64,000 nucleotides of DNA. Source: Lophium mytilinum. Taxonomy: Eukaryota > Ascomycota > Dothideomycetes > Mytilinidiales > Mytilinidiaceae. The stretch lies in assembly GCA_010093605.1 (NCBI GenBank), contig MU004197.1, positions 992,001-1,056,000 on the forward strand, read 5' to 3'. A program made the position numbers and the translations under genes. Positions 11,369 through 22,633 of the stretch are shown here, in pieces (position 1 is the stretch's first letter; the number at the start of each line of letters is the position of its first letter). A model generated the notes under the pieces. It had not been told where the DNA came from. It was given only the letters and a program-made list of their open reading frames with translations, and did no database searches.

Positions 11369-13108
11369 ATGGACGATTTCTCCGCAGATGATGATGCGCT
11401 ACGCGAATACATGCCCATGTCATTTGGCAAACAAGCCCGGACTGCTAACATTCAGGCACAATTTGACCTAGCTAAGCGCAAGGTTGTCGATGAGAGCAAG
11501 CAGCCACCGGCGAAAGGCTCTAAACCTGACAAAGGCAGTGGCTCGGATGATTCAGAAGACGACGATGACGACGATGACGATAGCGAAGAGGAAGATGAAT
11601 TCCCAGTGTCTCACGAACTGCTCCTCAAGACGCACGAACGCGCTGTTACCACCGCGACTCTGGATGCCTCCGGCTCGCGCATGGTGACAGGATCGAATGA
11701 CTGCACGCTGAATTTCCATGACTTCGCAGCCATGACGCCTACGACAGTGCGAGCCTTCAAGACAGTCGATCCCAGTGCTGCGAAGAGCTCTACCAACTCC
11801 GAAACGCATCCCATCAACCAAATACTCTTCAACCCTCACTCCGCGAACCAGATCCTCGTTATAACGGCGCAGCCGCAAGCAAAATTATTCACACGTGATG
11901 GAGAGCAGGTTCTCGAGTTTGTTAAAGGGGATCCATACTTGCGAGATATGCACAATACGAAAGGGCACATTTCGGAGATAAAATGCGGAGCATGGCATCC
12001 CACCAACCGAGATGTTTGTGTAACGGGAGGCACTGACAGCACGATTCGAATTTGGGATGTCAACAACAAGAGGGAACAGAGAGACGTCATTGTACACAGA
12101 TCCAGGGCCGCCGGCTCGGCGGGGAGGACAAGAATCACAGCTCTAGCATGGGGGTCCCAAGCTCAAGGAGGAAACAGTCTTCTCGTAGCGGCAGCTTTGG
12201 ATGGGAGTCTCGTCATGTACAGTGGCGAAGGCCCATACCATCGCCCAGCAGCTGAAATCAGGGATGCTCATGTCAACGATACCTGGACAGGCGGACTTGA
12301 TATCAGCGCTGATGGAAGGTTGGTCGTCACCCGAGGTGGTGATGATACTATCAAGCTCTGGGATACCCGAAAGTTCAAGTCACCTATAACCACTGTGTCA
12401 CATGAGTCAACCTCATCACAGTATCCGACCTCAAATATCCGATTCTCACCAACTTCCTCTTCCGTAATAACCGGCTCTGCTACTGGCGATCTCCATATTC
12501 TCAACCCTGCGACTCTCCGCCCTGAACTCGTTACACCTGTGACTCTAGGCTCGCCGCTCATAACTGTTCTCTGGCATCCCAAGCTCAATCAAATCATCAC
12601 CGGATCCGGAAATGCCGAGACACATGTTCTATTTAACCCCAACACCTCTAATGGCGGTGCCAAAACCGTCATGAGTAAAGCCCCTAAGCGTCGTCACATT
12701 GACGACGATCCGAACCTCACCATGGACCTCGCTGAAGGTCTTTCGGGCGACTCCATTATTACCCCTGGAGGAATGCCTGGCACGAACACCGCAGCAACAT
12801 CGTTCTCAGCACGGCATCCAACCATCGGTCTCACCGCTTCTGGTAAGTCGCGTGATCCTCGTCGGCCACACATTCCAGCGACGACTCCATTCGCAAAGAC
12901 GAATCCCGATGAGAAACATATCCGAGATCACATCCCGTTGAGTAGCATGCGGGACGAGGATCCTAGGGAGGCATTGTTGAAGTACGCCGACAAGGCGAAG
13001 AACGATCCACTTTTCACGAATGCGTGGAAGCACACGCAGCCAGTGACGCTATATGGAGAATTGAGCGATGAGGAGGAGGAGCCCGAGGCGAAGAAGGCGA
13101 AGAGGTGA
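11369..13108 (+). CDS. WDR70 / gastrulation-defective-1-like WD40 protein
   Basis: Single exon, 579 residues, ATG at 11369. The order is that of the WDR70 family: a short N-terminal MPMSFGKQ motif (residues about 15-22), an acidic low-complexity stretch (about 60-80, runs of Asp and Glu), then WD40 repeats starting at SHELLLKTHERAVTTATLDASGSRMVTGSNDCTLNFHDF and including GGTDSTIRIWDV and GGDDTIKLWDT. A C-terminal tail carries a DPREALLKYADKAKNDPLF block and ends in EEEEPEAKKAKR, a likely nuclear signal. In fission yeast and animals the orthologue is nuclear and acts with the RNF20/Bre1-type H2B ubiquitination pathway in DNA repair; that role is knowledge of the family, not visible here. Confidence 0.9.
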   Translation: MDDFSADDDALREYMPMSFGKQARTANIQAQFDLAKRKVVDESKQPPAKGSKPDKGSGSDDSEDDDDDDDDSEEEDEFPVSHELLLKTHERAVTTATLDASGSRMVTGSNDCTLNFHDFAAMTPTTVRAFKTVDPSAAKSSTNSETHPINQILFNPHSANQILVITAQPQAKLFTRDGEQVLEFVKGDPYLRDMHNTKGHISEIKCGAWHPTNRDVCVTGGTDSTIRIWDVNNKREQRDVIVHRSRAAGSAGRTRITALAWGSQAQGGNSLLVAAALDGSLVMYSGEGPYHRPAAEIRDAHVNDTWTGGLDISADGRLVVTRGGDDTIKLWDTRKFKSPITTVSHESTSSQYPTSNIRFSPTSSSVITGSATGDLHILNPATLRPELVTPVTLGSPLITVLWHPKLNQIITGSGNAETHVLFNPNTSNGGAKTVMSKAPKRRHIDDDPNLTMDLAEGLSGDSIITPGGMPGTNTAATSFSARHPTIGLTASGKSRDPRRPHIPATTPFAKTNPDEKHIRDHIPLSSMRDEDPREALLKYADKAKNDPLFTNAWKHTQPVTLYGELSDEEEEPEAKKAKR

Positions 13109-13811
13109 GCTGGCAATGGACAGGCAGGAAGTAATTGACCCGGCGTTCAAAAGTATATACCCATCAAAATTAGTCCAATGCCTTGAGCAAGCTTGAAACT
13201 GTTCACATGAAAATCCTCTAAGCCTTGTCATCCAGGTGAGTGTTGAGTTATTGCTCCTAAGTGTCATGAACATCATTGGGCTGTCCGGCAGCACTTCCTC
13301 TCTATTTCTTCGTCGCGGTTCTTCATTCGCTCTGCTATCATATAGTGGTGCGAGGCTCTATTCACGTTTTAACCTTTGGGTTGACCTCAGACGCTCATCG
13401 AACGTTTCGTACACTATCTGCTTTCTGTGTGTGACGCAGTTTATATATGCACGCCTGTACTTGAAATGGACTTTTGTAGGTCAGCATAGACTTACACAAA
13501 AGATCCGAGGCTACGTCCCACGATGCTTCTTGAAGATATCGATATCTGCGGTTCCTAGCTATCATCGGAGCGGTCCCCGAAAGACGGTGAATTGGCGGCC
13601 GTCAGCGCAAACGGCGGTCTGCCGTGACCTCATCATCAAACTCTCAACCTTAACCTCAGCTTCTGTTCCAACGCCCACGACACCCAGGGCTCACTTCATC
13701 AACGCCAGAGCTGCTCCTGACATCGAGGGACAAGACAAGGTGAGGCCTCCTCATGACACCTTCGAGCTGCAATAACTGATCTTCTCTCGCAGTTCAGTCG
13801 TGTCCGCCGCG
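13109..13811. other. Intergenic and leader of F-box gene, with probable 5' UTR intron
   Basis: The last 120 bases look like a transcribed leader. After ACAAGACAAG there is a GT at 13740 and an AG at 13791-13792 preceded by a branch-like AATAACTGAT, followed by TTCAGTCG and then the ATG at 13812. The related gene at 32345 has the same arrangement. The rest shows no gene. Confidence 0.45.
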
Positions 13812-14584
13812 ATGGAGGAGACACCTCCGGCTCACCGCACGCTCCGCGTCACAGAGCTTCTGGAGCTTATCCTCCTCGAACTCTCCGTTCAAGACATCTT
13901 TCAAGCCCAGCGAGTCTCCAAGCAGTGGAAGGCTGTCATCGAAAGCTCCTTGCCACTTCAGCAAGCCATGTGGCTAGCACCCCGAATGCCCTCTTCCCCT
14001 CCGGCTCAGTACGAGGAGGTTGGCATTCCTGCTCACTGCCGGCTGAACACTGTGTTACACAGCATAGACAGCCCGTGCTGTGTCATCGCCACCAAACACT
14101 TCAACCCCAACCTACGGCTATTTGCAGATGGATGTCGCATCAAGCTGATGACAAAGGGCGGCCTGTGCCTGCGCATGACAGAGGAAAACGTGTTGGTCGT
14201 TTCGAACCCGAGCGATTTCGAGCGATTCTTCGGTGCTGTCCGTTCGACGGGAGAGAACAAGGTGACTTGGGAGGATATGCAGCTCTGCGACCCGCCAGTC
14301 ACACGCTTCGGGTTGAGCATCGTAGACCCAATGAAGTCAGTGGCATATGTTGACGGCATGCCAAAGGTGCACAACGAAAGCGGAATACGCATGGGAGAGC
14401 TGATGAAGGTGCTGCTCTGGGCCCAAGAGAGATTCGCACACGTCCTGGTGGAGCAAAAGAAACCTTTGGTGTTTGAATATGCTACGATGAGGCAGTTGGC
14501 CAGTCGAATGGTAAGCGCCACTACTTTCATCTCTACCTTTGGTTCACATTGCTAACAGCACATCAGGGGGTCTCCCTCAAGTAG
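13812..14584 (+). CDS. F-box protein, paralogue of the gene at 32345
   Basis: Exons 13812-14510 and 14567-14584 give 238 residues. A version without splicing would end at 14555. The start is the first ATG (MEETPPAHRTLRVTELL); upstream the frame holds only a GTG. Residues 8-45 are an F-box (VTELLELILLELSVQDIFQAQRVSKQWKAVI) followed by SLPLQQAMWLAPR. The remaining 180 residues are shared end to end with the protein at 32345-32959 but match no named domain. The F-box suggests an SCF ubiquitin-ligase adaptor; the C-terminal part would be the substrate module. This is a lineage-expanded family in Dothideomycetes as far as I recognise it; the substrate is unknown. Confidence 0.8.
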
Positions 14585-16446
14585 TGATTTTTGGAGAAGT
14601 CTGGCAAGCTGATGTACATCGTGTTGGAATGCTTCCGGGGGGTTATCTGTACATAACCGGCGAACTCTTAGCACCACCTCAGATATCGAGAATGTTGATA
14701 TACCTGCGCAAATGCACAGCGTCTTCAATATCTCATTGAACAGCGTGATATTGAAGTGCTACTTAATACACATTACTAGGTCATGGCCCAGGCGCACGGA
14801 TATACCACCATCTCCGACTCTGATCTTGTTCGCTCGACACCAACGCCCATTCTTCGGTGCAGTCCTGGACGATACACAGAGAATCAATCTAACGTATCGG
14901 TAACGAAGTTGTCGAGTAAAGATGAGGTCTTCTTGGAAAATGTGACGTAGGGAAGTCCAGTGGGATGTTCGTGCATAGCTAGCTCAGCGTCGCACTTTCT
15001 GCTCGGATGAAATCCCCAGTTGCCTAATGTGACTCCGTGTGAAATACGCAGACGGCCTTTGCTCGTCATCTCCAAGGCTCGAGTACGGCTGCAGTCGGTG
15101 TGATGCTCTGATTCGAGGCAGGAGCGTAGGCACTCGCGGACAAACTCGAGACCTTTTGGGTCCGAGGTTTTCGGCTTCTCAATAACCTCTCTCTATGTTA
15201 GTGAGTGGAATAAGCTTCCTGGAGAGTGTCGTGACTGGTTTAGGTCGCTTGGGCAAGCTTTTGATACCCTTTGATTCTCAGCCTGACTGCGGTTTCAGCC
15301 ACGTACTAGGTCGGAACGGGCACGTAGGAACCTGTATGAGGTTTAACATCGCCAATCCGCTCTCACGTACCTTGACCATAACATTTGTGTACGAAATCGT
15401 ACATGGGAATAGCATCCTCTTCTGGCAGATTGAAACATTGATAGACGAGGAAGGACGTTCAATCTAAAGAAAAAGGAAGACGAGACAACAACTCGACCAG
15501 CGTCGAACGGTACTGAAACCTACTACTTGGAGCCACTCAGACTGCATGCTCTAGTTTCGTGATATAAGTATTGTTCACTGTTATGTAAGGATGGTGAAGA
15601 GAAGTTTAGCCAGCCCTTGCATTAAACGTTATCACCACGTGACCTTGACCCGACTCAGCTCCCCTTCACTGATTGGTCCACCCTAGAAACACCTACAGAA
15701 CCAAGGAACCACCGTAGATAGGCTTCAAGCCCGGCCGCAAGGCATGATCACTGAGACAACCATGGTTGCCTAGAAGCCAGGTGGCACACAATAACAGATG
15801 CCAGCCCACTTGAACCACAGTACGACAGCCTCGCGACCGGCGCTGCTACCATAGAAACCACTCCAATAAAAGAAAGTGAATGCTAACCATCACCATCATC
15901 AATAAACCGCATCACCAGGAAGCGCGCATTCCACACGTAGAAGTGGCTAGAACAGCGCGCAAAGCAACCGCGCATACCAACAGAAGGTTGGGCGGCGCGG
16001 CGGGAGGGAGAGGCTCTCGCCTTGCACTAATTTCAATCACAACCCCTCGCTAGAAACAAGGGCAAACGCAGCGCAGAGGCCTGCGCCGAAACACCACACC
16101 TCTCCCAACACTACCAGTGCCCAACCCGCCCGCTCTCCGCCCGCCCACGATTCCATCACAACACGACCACCACCCCATCATGCAATCCACGGCAGCCCGC
16201 TAGAACGACTCTCCCGCTCACGCGCTATCCATCGACAGGCTTTTCGCCGATTTTCAGTCGCTTTTGCGGCCGCTACGCGCTGCTGCACCCTCCGGGCGGC
16301 CCTGCTGTGGCGACCGCGACCGGTCGCAGGATTTTTGCCCGGTGCTGACGGCTACCCGGCGCGGACTCACGGCTGCGCAGGTGGTGCACCGACCCGACAA
16401 AGAGTCATTTCATTCACAACACGACACACGCCACTACTGAGGCAGC
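14585..16446. other. Intergenic, F-box gene to EPL1
   Basis: Nearly 1.9 kb. A 90-codon open frame at 15195-15467 with an ATG has no recognisable domain and is left out. A CACGTGACC motif lies near 15637. The last 700 bases are rich in C and contain many CCACC/CACC runs, as expected of the promoter and leader of EPL1. Otherwise nothing was recognised. Confidence 0.45.
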
Positions 16447-18464
16447 ATGACGCAACGGGTTACCGCGCAGCGCTTTCGCCAGCGCAAGCTGTCGACCAAG
16501 CAGAATCTCGCCGTCCTGCGCGAAAACGAAGTCGAGCAGCAGCTGGACGACGACGCGCAGCGGCACATTCCCAAGGTCGAAACTGGCGTTGAGAAGGGCG
16601 AGGAGATTGTAAGTTGTCGCGCGCCTTCCCGCTTTCAGCCGCCCCGCCGCGTTACACCCCCTTTCTTTCGCCTCAATCAGGCAAGACCACATCGCCGTCG
16701 AATCACGTGAACGCTCTCACGTGTTCTCAACTGACTTACCACCTCCAATCCATTTTATGTTCTGACTTACCGTCGCATCTCGATACTAATGTTCTGCATA
16801 GGAACACCACTTACAGGCTGTCATCTCCGCGTCCCAAGCCGCAGCAACCGGCGGGAAGGTCGCCCAGCTCTACATTCCCACCCCAGATGCTGTTGCCAGC
16901 AAACTCTCTTACGAGGATCTCTATGTCCTGAAGTACAACCAACCCGCCACCTATATCCGCTTCTCGTCCACCGTCGAAGACTGCGTAGGATGTCCGTACT
17001 GCATGGACCTAGAGGACAAGGCGTTCCTCAAGTCCATGAACGAGCGTATCGTCGGCCACAAGAAAGGCAGAGCCGCCCAGGCCGCCATATGCAGCGACGA
17101 TGAGTTCGAAGAGGTCATGAACTTCTTTGAGGAGACATCCCAGACCAAGCAGCCCTACGCCGCCGTCGACAGTCCTCCTGTGATCACCTACGATGAAATG
17201 GAGGCTGAGTTCGATGAGACCATCAGCATCTCGGCTCGCAATTTCGCAAAGGACATCTATGAGCACTGGAAAGCCCAGCGATCAGCGACAGGAAACCGCA
17301 GTCTGATGCCGACGCTCAAGTTTGAGAGAAACATTGAAACGGACGATGCTGATCCCTATGTGTGCTTCCGACGACGCGAGGTACGACAGATTCGGAAGAC
17401 GCGTGGCAGAGATGCACAGATTACCGAGAAACTCAAGAAACTGAGAAAGGAACTGGAGGATGCGCGACATCTTATGGCTCAAGTGAGGCGGAGGGAAGGC
17501 ATGAGCCAGGAATCGTTGGCCTTCGATAGAGATGTCTTCGACAAACGTCTTACTCTTAAAGACCACAAAAGGAAATTGGGTATCAAGGAAAACGACGAAG
17601 ACCTCATCACCCAAAAGGTATGTTCGAGGCTTGTCCTCTCAAATATCAACTTACTAACGAACATCGCAGCCCGCCCCCCGACCGAAACCCAGGGTGGATC
17701 CGTCTGCAATGCAGCGCGGTATTCCTGGCATGGTCCAGAAACCCCAGATTGCACGTGCTGATGGTCGCCCCTTCGATTCAGACCTGGTGTCTTTGCAGGA
17801 GCAGGAAGAGAAGCGAGAGAAGGGCATCCAGGCCTTCATCGACGAGCACAAGGAGAAGCACCGCAAGTGGAACGAGAATTGGCAGGACGAGACCTGGAGA
17901 CCCATCACACCACCGCTCGAGACCGCCTTATCGAGGAGCACCTTTGTTCCCGTAAGAGTCGAGCAACTGCCCACGCCTCCAGCATCCGTATCGTCCGAAA
18001 CTTCTGGTGAAAATCAAGTTGCTGACCAAAGACCAAACAAGCGTAGGACGCCCGGTGTGACAGGAAGTGGTATGGAACTGCGTAGCCACAGGTTCTCTCC
18101 ACCACCAGAGGATGTTCCCTGGGCTGAGATTCCACGATTCCGAGCCCGCACTGGTCGAGGCGGAAGACTCATGATTGACCGTCGTGGCCACCTGGAGCGC
18201 AAGGAATACGACCTCCGAGGCGGAAGACGACCCTGGGAGGAAGAGCGTCGTGCAGATTTGTACAAGTACGCGGGTGACAGTAGCGAGGACGAGCAGGAGA
18301 TGAAGGTTGACCACAACGACAACCTCCATATCCGATATCGCATGATGCTGGAGAGGAGCGGAGAGAAGGGGCAGGCGTCAGCCCAGTCGAGGAGGAGCAT
18401 AGCCCCCATTCAACATTATCGATCGCCATCCGGAGGCCACCTCGTCCCACCCTCAACCGGCTGA
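16447..18464 (+). CDS. EPL1: Enhancer of polycomb-like protein, NuA4 acetyltransferase subunit
   Basis: Three exons: 16447-16608, 16802-17617 and 17670-18464, giving 590 residues. The EPcA domain is clear. It starts with a basic RFRQRKLSTKQNLAVLRENE segment, continues to YIPTPDAVASKLSYEDLY and QPATYIRFSSTVEDCVGCPYCMD, and runs through the acidic DDEFEEVMNFFE region and the YVCFRRREVRQIRKTRGRD block near residue 220. A coiled coil (LKKLRKELEDARHLM) follows. The C-terminal third is basic and probably disordered. Epl1 links the catalytic Esa1-Yng2-Eaf6 piccolo module to the nucleosome and to the rest of NuA4, so the protein should be nuclear and required for H4/H2A acetylation. Length and exon layout are normal for filamentous fungi. 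Confidence 0.95.
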
Positions 18465-18831
18465 AGAAGCGCATTCTTTCCCGTGTCGATACCCCGGTTG
18501 TTATTTTGGAAACCATGTCCTCAAGCAAGAGACATGGTACTGCACTTCGAGGATGTGGCTTATTTCTGTTCCGCTGAAGGAGCGTCCGAATGTTGAATCC
18601 ATGAGCGTGTATCATATACAATAGTCCTCCATGGATTTGCAAGCGGAGACAGATGGATCAAACCGAGCCCAATGGCTTGCGATGGATTCTTAAGATACCT
18701 ATGAGCGTGTAGATTAGTAGCCATCAGTGGCAAGCAAAGAAACAATAACAAATGTTGCTCACCTGAGCGTCTACCAATAACCTTTTTTTGGCCCCTCTGA
18801 TTGCTGGTATTCTCAGACTGATTGGGAGCAC
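18465..18831. other. Intergenic, convergent 3' ends
   Basis: Spacer between the EPL1 stop and the RKM4 stop. It should hold both 3' UTRs. No gene seen. Confidence 0.5.
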
Positions 18832-20449
18832 TCAAACTCTCCTCTTCTTGTTCGGACCTGTGTACAAGGCAGCTCCGTCGTTCCTTTTCTCGGGTTTCTT
18901 CGTGAAGGGTGAAAAGACAGTCAATGCCTTCATGGCCTCGCTCAAGATGTGTTTTTCTCCGTGCCGCACGTCCTTCGCCATAGCCCTCCTCTTTTCGCTC
19001 ACGGACAGTTGATGCGATTCGCCTATTTGATTCCGGAAATTTGAAATTTCAGAGAAGTCCTCTGCGAGCGTTGTGGGGTATTGAGCGGCTCTGGCCTGGA
19101 CGATTTTGAGAAGTGTTTCGGCTCCGTTGGGAGATAGTGTCTCTGTCGACATAAGACTGTTCTTCTTGCGCCTAGCCCATTCGGCCTCTGGAAGCAGCAA
19201 GCTCTCGACCAGGACGATCAAGTCTGGAGACAGCACGCTGGCTATTGAAGTATGAATGGATGGAGCTGAAATATCGTAGCCAGAGCTAGCAACGCCTCGT
19301 TCGTCCAGATACTCGATCTACGTTGTTTAGAAAAGGAGGACATACAGTCAAATCGAGTACAACTTACTCGGCTTTCGATAGAAGATTGATTTATTTTGCC
19401 CTCATTCTTAATGATATCGCAAACGAGCTCAAGCGAGATTTCAACGACGTCATATGGGGTATAGTTGTCGGTGATGTAGCCATATCGTCGAAGCAAATCG
19501 GAGCGCGGCAATGGTCCATAATCATTGAAGATTTCATCGCCAGTCTTGATAGGTTTCAAGGCTTTCATGGTAAGCACCTCGTCTTCGTAGAAAAGTCTAG
19601 CCTAGTAGGAGTTAGCTGTATTCTGTCTTTGAGAACGTATCTCACACTTACGTTGTTCCAGTCTGCATCGGCATTCAGCATATCGGCTAGTGGCACCATG
19701 CCTTTCGGCAAAGCCTCATCTTCATCCTCGGACACGTATCCGTCTTCATCTGCCTCTTTCTCCGTCTCAACAGGCTCTATGTCGAAAGCATACGCCATGA
19801 TAGTGGATCCCATCCTGTGAGCCAAAGTCACCAAGTCCGGGTCAGTCAGTTGCATGTTCGCTCCGGCAAAGAAGGTATCCGCGTGTTCCCTGATTAGAGG
19901 CACCAATAGCTCTTCAAAGGTCTTGTCTGCGTCCGTTTTGCCAATCTTTTCGCGTACAGCGCTAGCTTGGAGCTCCGCGAGTTCCTCCTCGTTCCAGAAC
20001 ATAAGCGTGTCAAACTCGGCGGGGAGGATGTCGAAATAGGGTTTCCAAATAGAGCTCGAGCCTTGGAGGTACTCGTAGATCATAACGACAATCAAGGAAA
20101 GCCATGGATCGAGTTCGGTGAAGAGGCTAGGTGCCTTCTTACTGAGCTGCGAATTCTCAACACTGAGGACGGAGGTGCGGGGAATGCTGAAGAGAAGCTC
20201 GTCCTCTTCTATATCTGAGGTAGCAACTGTATGGGAAGTCAGCCAGTGAGCTCTACCAGTATCTTGAGAAAGTAAAGGTGCGGGGAAGCTCCGGGTGGAG
20301 GGCAATTCAAGGCAATGTGACCTACCTACGCCGCGTCCGGCATCCTTTTGCCGCAAGTCCCGAAGTGCGATTTTGTTGCTTATTGTGGCCGAAGAATTGT
20401 TCAACCAGGCCATGAAGGTCTCAGACTTCGAGTGGAAATCGTCGGCCAT
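18832..20449 (-). CDS. RKM4: SET-domain ribosomal lysine methyltransferase
   Basis: Four exons on the minus strand: 20449-20326, 20226-19652, 19601-19368 and 19317-18832, giving 472 residues. The SET domain is split, as in the RKM4/SETD6 class. Its N-terminal part spans the first splice (GRGV joined to VATSDIEEDELLFSIPR, about residues 38-55). A long helical insertion follows, then MVPLADMLNAD with an acidic loop, and the C-terminal signature GDEIFNDYGPLPRSDLLRRYGY, whose NDYG holds the S-adenosylmethionine and catalytic Tyr contacts. A helical Rubisco-LSMT-type substrate-binding domain follows, ending in a basic tail (TGPNKKRRV). Yeast Rkm4 monomethylates ribosomal protein Rpl42; the same role is inferred. 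The gene is divergent from KAE1. Confidence 0.88.
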
Positions 20450-20995
20450 TTTCGTGAAGAGCAGCTGAAGTGTGGGAAGTTTGTATGGAGGAGGAGTAGA
20501 ATATTAGTGACCGCCTCGTGGACATTTTAGCTAGCGGAGCCAAGCCTATTTCCTATTGGCTTACTTGACCTCACCGTGAGCTCCATCATAAAAACTTGGA
20601 GCGCGACTCTTTTCGCGCCTTTGCGGGACATTACTCGAGTTCCTGGAGTTTGAAGGCACACTGAGTAGAGCTTTTTGGTGGTCTTTCTACTCTCAGCTGC
20701 AGAGCTTTACCAACTTTTGACACTTAAAGTCACAGAAAGGTCCGGGGCGCGCCATTTTAGGCAGAGAATTGGTGCTCCTATCAGTCCTTCAAACAGCAAT
20801 AGAACACTCCAGATAGCCTGAGCTGGAACTCTTCATCTTCTTGTTCTTTCATTAATACTCCGAATCCTTCGCGCCTACAACCTCAAAACACCAAAAATAA
20901 ATTTCTTATCGATAACGCCCAATCTCAAAGTTGTCCCTCACTTGTTCCCCTCCACCCCTCCAAATACCATTTGAGATTCCATACCCAACGCCACC
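20450..20995. promoter_or_regulatory. Divergent promoter region, RKM4 / KAE1
   Basis: This 546-base space separates the ATGs of two translation-related genes. It contains GC-box-like GGGGCGCGCC near 20743 and CT-rich leader tracts toward KAE1. Shared control is only inferred. Confidence 0.35.
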
Positions 20996-22151
20996 ATGAT
21001 TGCCCTTGGCCTCGAAGGCAGCGCCAACAAGCTCGGCGTAGGCATAATCTCGCACCCTTCCCCCTCCAAACCCCCCCTCATCCTCGCCAACCTCCGCCAC
21101 ACCTATAACTCCCCGCCCGGTGAAGGCTTCCTCCCAAAAGACACCGCAAAGCATCACCGAGCATGGGTGGTGCGACTCGTAAAACAAGCAATACGCCAAG
21201 CCGGCGTGAAAGTTGAAGACATAAGCTGTATATGCTACACCAAGGGCCCTGGGATGGGCGCGCCGCTGCAGAGCGTAGCAATCGCTGCGCGTACACTCGC
21301 GCTACTCTGGGGGAAAGAACTGATCGGGGTAAACCACTGTATAGGACGTAAGGCCCATCCCTCCATATCTCTATTATCTTCAAACTTCAACATCGAGCTG
21401 ACATGCACCCTCTTCGTGTCCTGTAGACATCGAAATGGGCCGCGCAATAACCCACGCCCCCAACCCCATCGTCCTCTACGTCTCGGGCGGCAACACCCAA
21501 GTCATCGCCTACTCCCACCGCCGCTACCGCATCTTCGGCGAAGCGCTCGACCTCGCCGTCGGCAACTGCCTCGACCGCTTTGCGCGCACGCTCATGATTC
21601 CTAATAACCCCGCGCCGGGGTACAACATTGAACAACTCGCGAAGAAAGGGAAGCATCTCATCGACCTCCCGTACGCTGTCAAAGGCATGGATGCGAGTTT
21701 CTCCGGCATCCTCGCTGCGGCAGACATACTGGCGGCGCAAATCTCCGAAGATTTGGACGACGCGAAGAGGTTGAAGGCGGAAGATGGAGAATTAGTTACA
21801 AAAGCGGATCTGTGCTTTTCACTGCAGGAGACGGTGTTTGCGATGTTGGTTGAGATTACGGAGCGCGCGATGGCGCATGTGGGTTCGAGGGAAGTACTCA
21901 TAGTAGGCGGCGTGGGCTGTAATGAGCGGTTACAGGAAATGATGGCGCTGATGGCTAAAGATCGGGGCGGGAGCGTGTTTGCCACCGATGAGCGGTTTTG
22001 CATTGACAATGGGATTATGATTGCGCATGCAGGGCTATTGGCGTATGAGACTGGGATAAAGATGCCGTTAGAAAATAGCACATGCACGCAGAGATATCGG
22101 ACGGATGAGGTGTTTGTCGCTTGGAGAGACCAGGACACAGCTTCAAGCTAA
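20996..22151 (+). CDS. KAE1: tRNA N6-threonylcarbamoyladenosine synthase catalytic subunit (KEOPS)
   Basis: Two exons, 20996-21347 and 21427-22151, give 358 residues, the usual size for cytosolic Kae1/OSGEP. The start [17 protein letters not shown] is the canonical ASKHA phosphate-1 region. The metal-binding HxxxH motif (NHCIGHIEMGR, residues 114-118) is rebuilt exactly across the intron, which confirms the junction. SGGNTQ and the [28 protein letters not shown] and [11 protein letters not shown] blocks complete the fold. Kae1 with Bud32, Cgi121 and Pcc1 transfers threonylcarbamoyl to A37 of ANN-decoding tRNAs. It lacks a mitochondrial targeting extension, so it is the cytosolic rather than the Qri7 form. 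Confidence 0.97.
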
Positions 22152-22633
22152 CGTTTATGGCACTTGGAATTATTTGCATATAAGAGGCACATCAGGCGCA
22201 CTGGGTAGGCTTGGATGGCAAGAAGTTTTGCATTCTTCGGCTGCCAGGAACGTCCGGTCGTTATTATTAAAAATCGACAAGAAAGTAGGTTGAGGTCAAT
22301 CAAGGGTCGAAACAAATGCAGCACTTAGGTACTGTCTGTTGAGAGCTAAATCTCACTCCCTACCCCAACGGTATTGAGATCAAAGCAAAACCGACAGAAA
22401 TCTATCCCCTGTCCGTGTCACCTTGCATATGCCCAATGAACTTCCTCTTTTTCATACTAGAAGCCCGAACCCGAAGTACCTCCCGCACATCATGTGCAGG
22501 AGATGTCCTAATTAGTGAACCAGCCATCTACAAGTCAAAAGTAAAACGCCCGTAATCATGATCATGTGTCGTATCGCTGCGTTCCTTGCAAAGTATGCAA
22601 AGACAAATGCCACCCCGCTTCATACTGTCTCGT
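22152..22633. other. Intergenic, convergent 3' ends
   Basis: Spacer between the KAE1 stop and the AMPK beta stop; it should contain both 3' UTRs. No gene seen. Confidence 0.5.

Noticed and set aside
15195-15467. 90-codon ATG-led frame downstream of the F-box gene
   Set aside because: No domain or splice partner; no similarity to the F-box proteins that would mark a lost 3' part.
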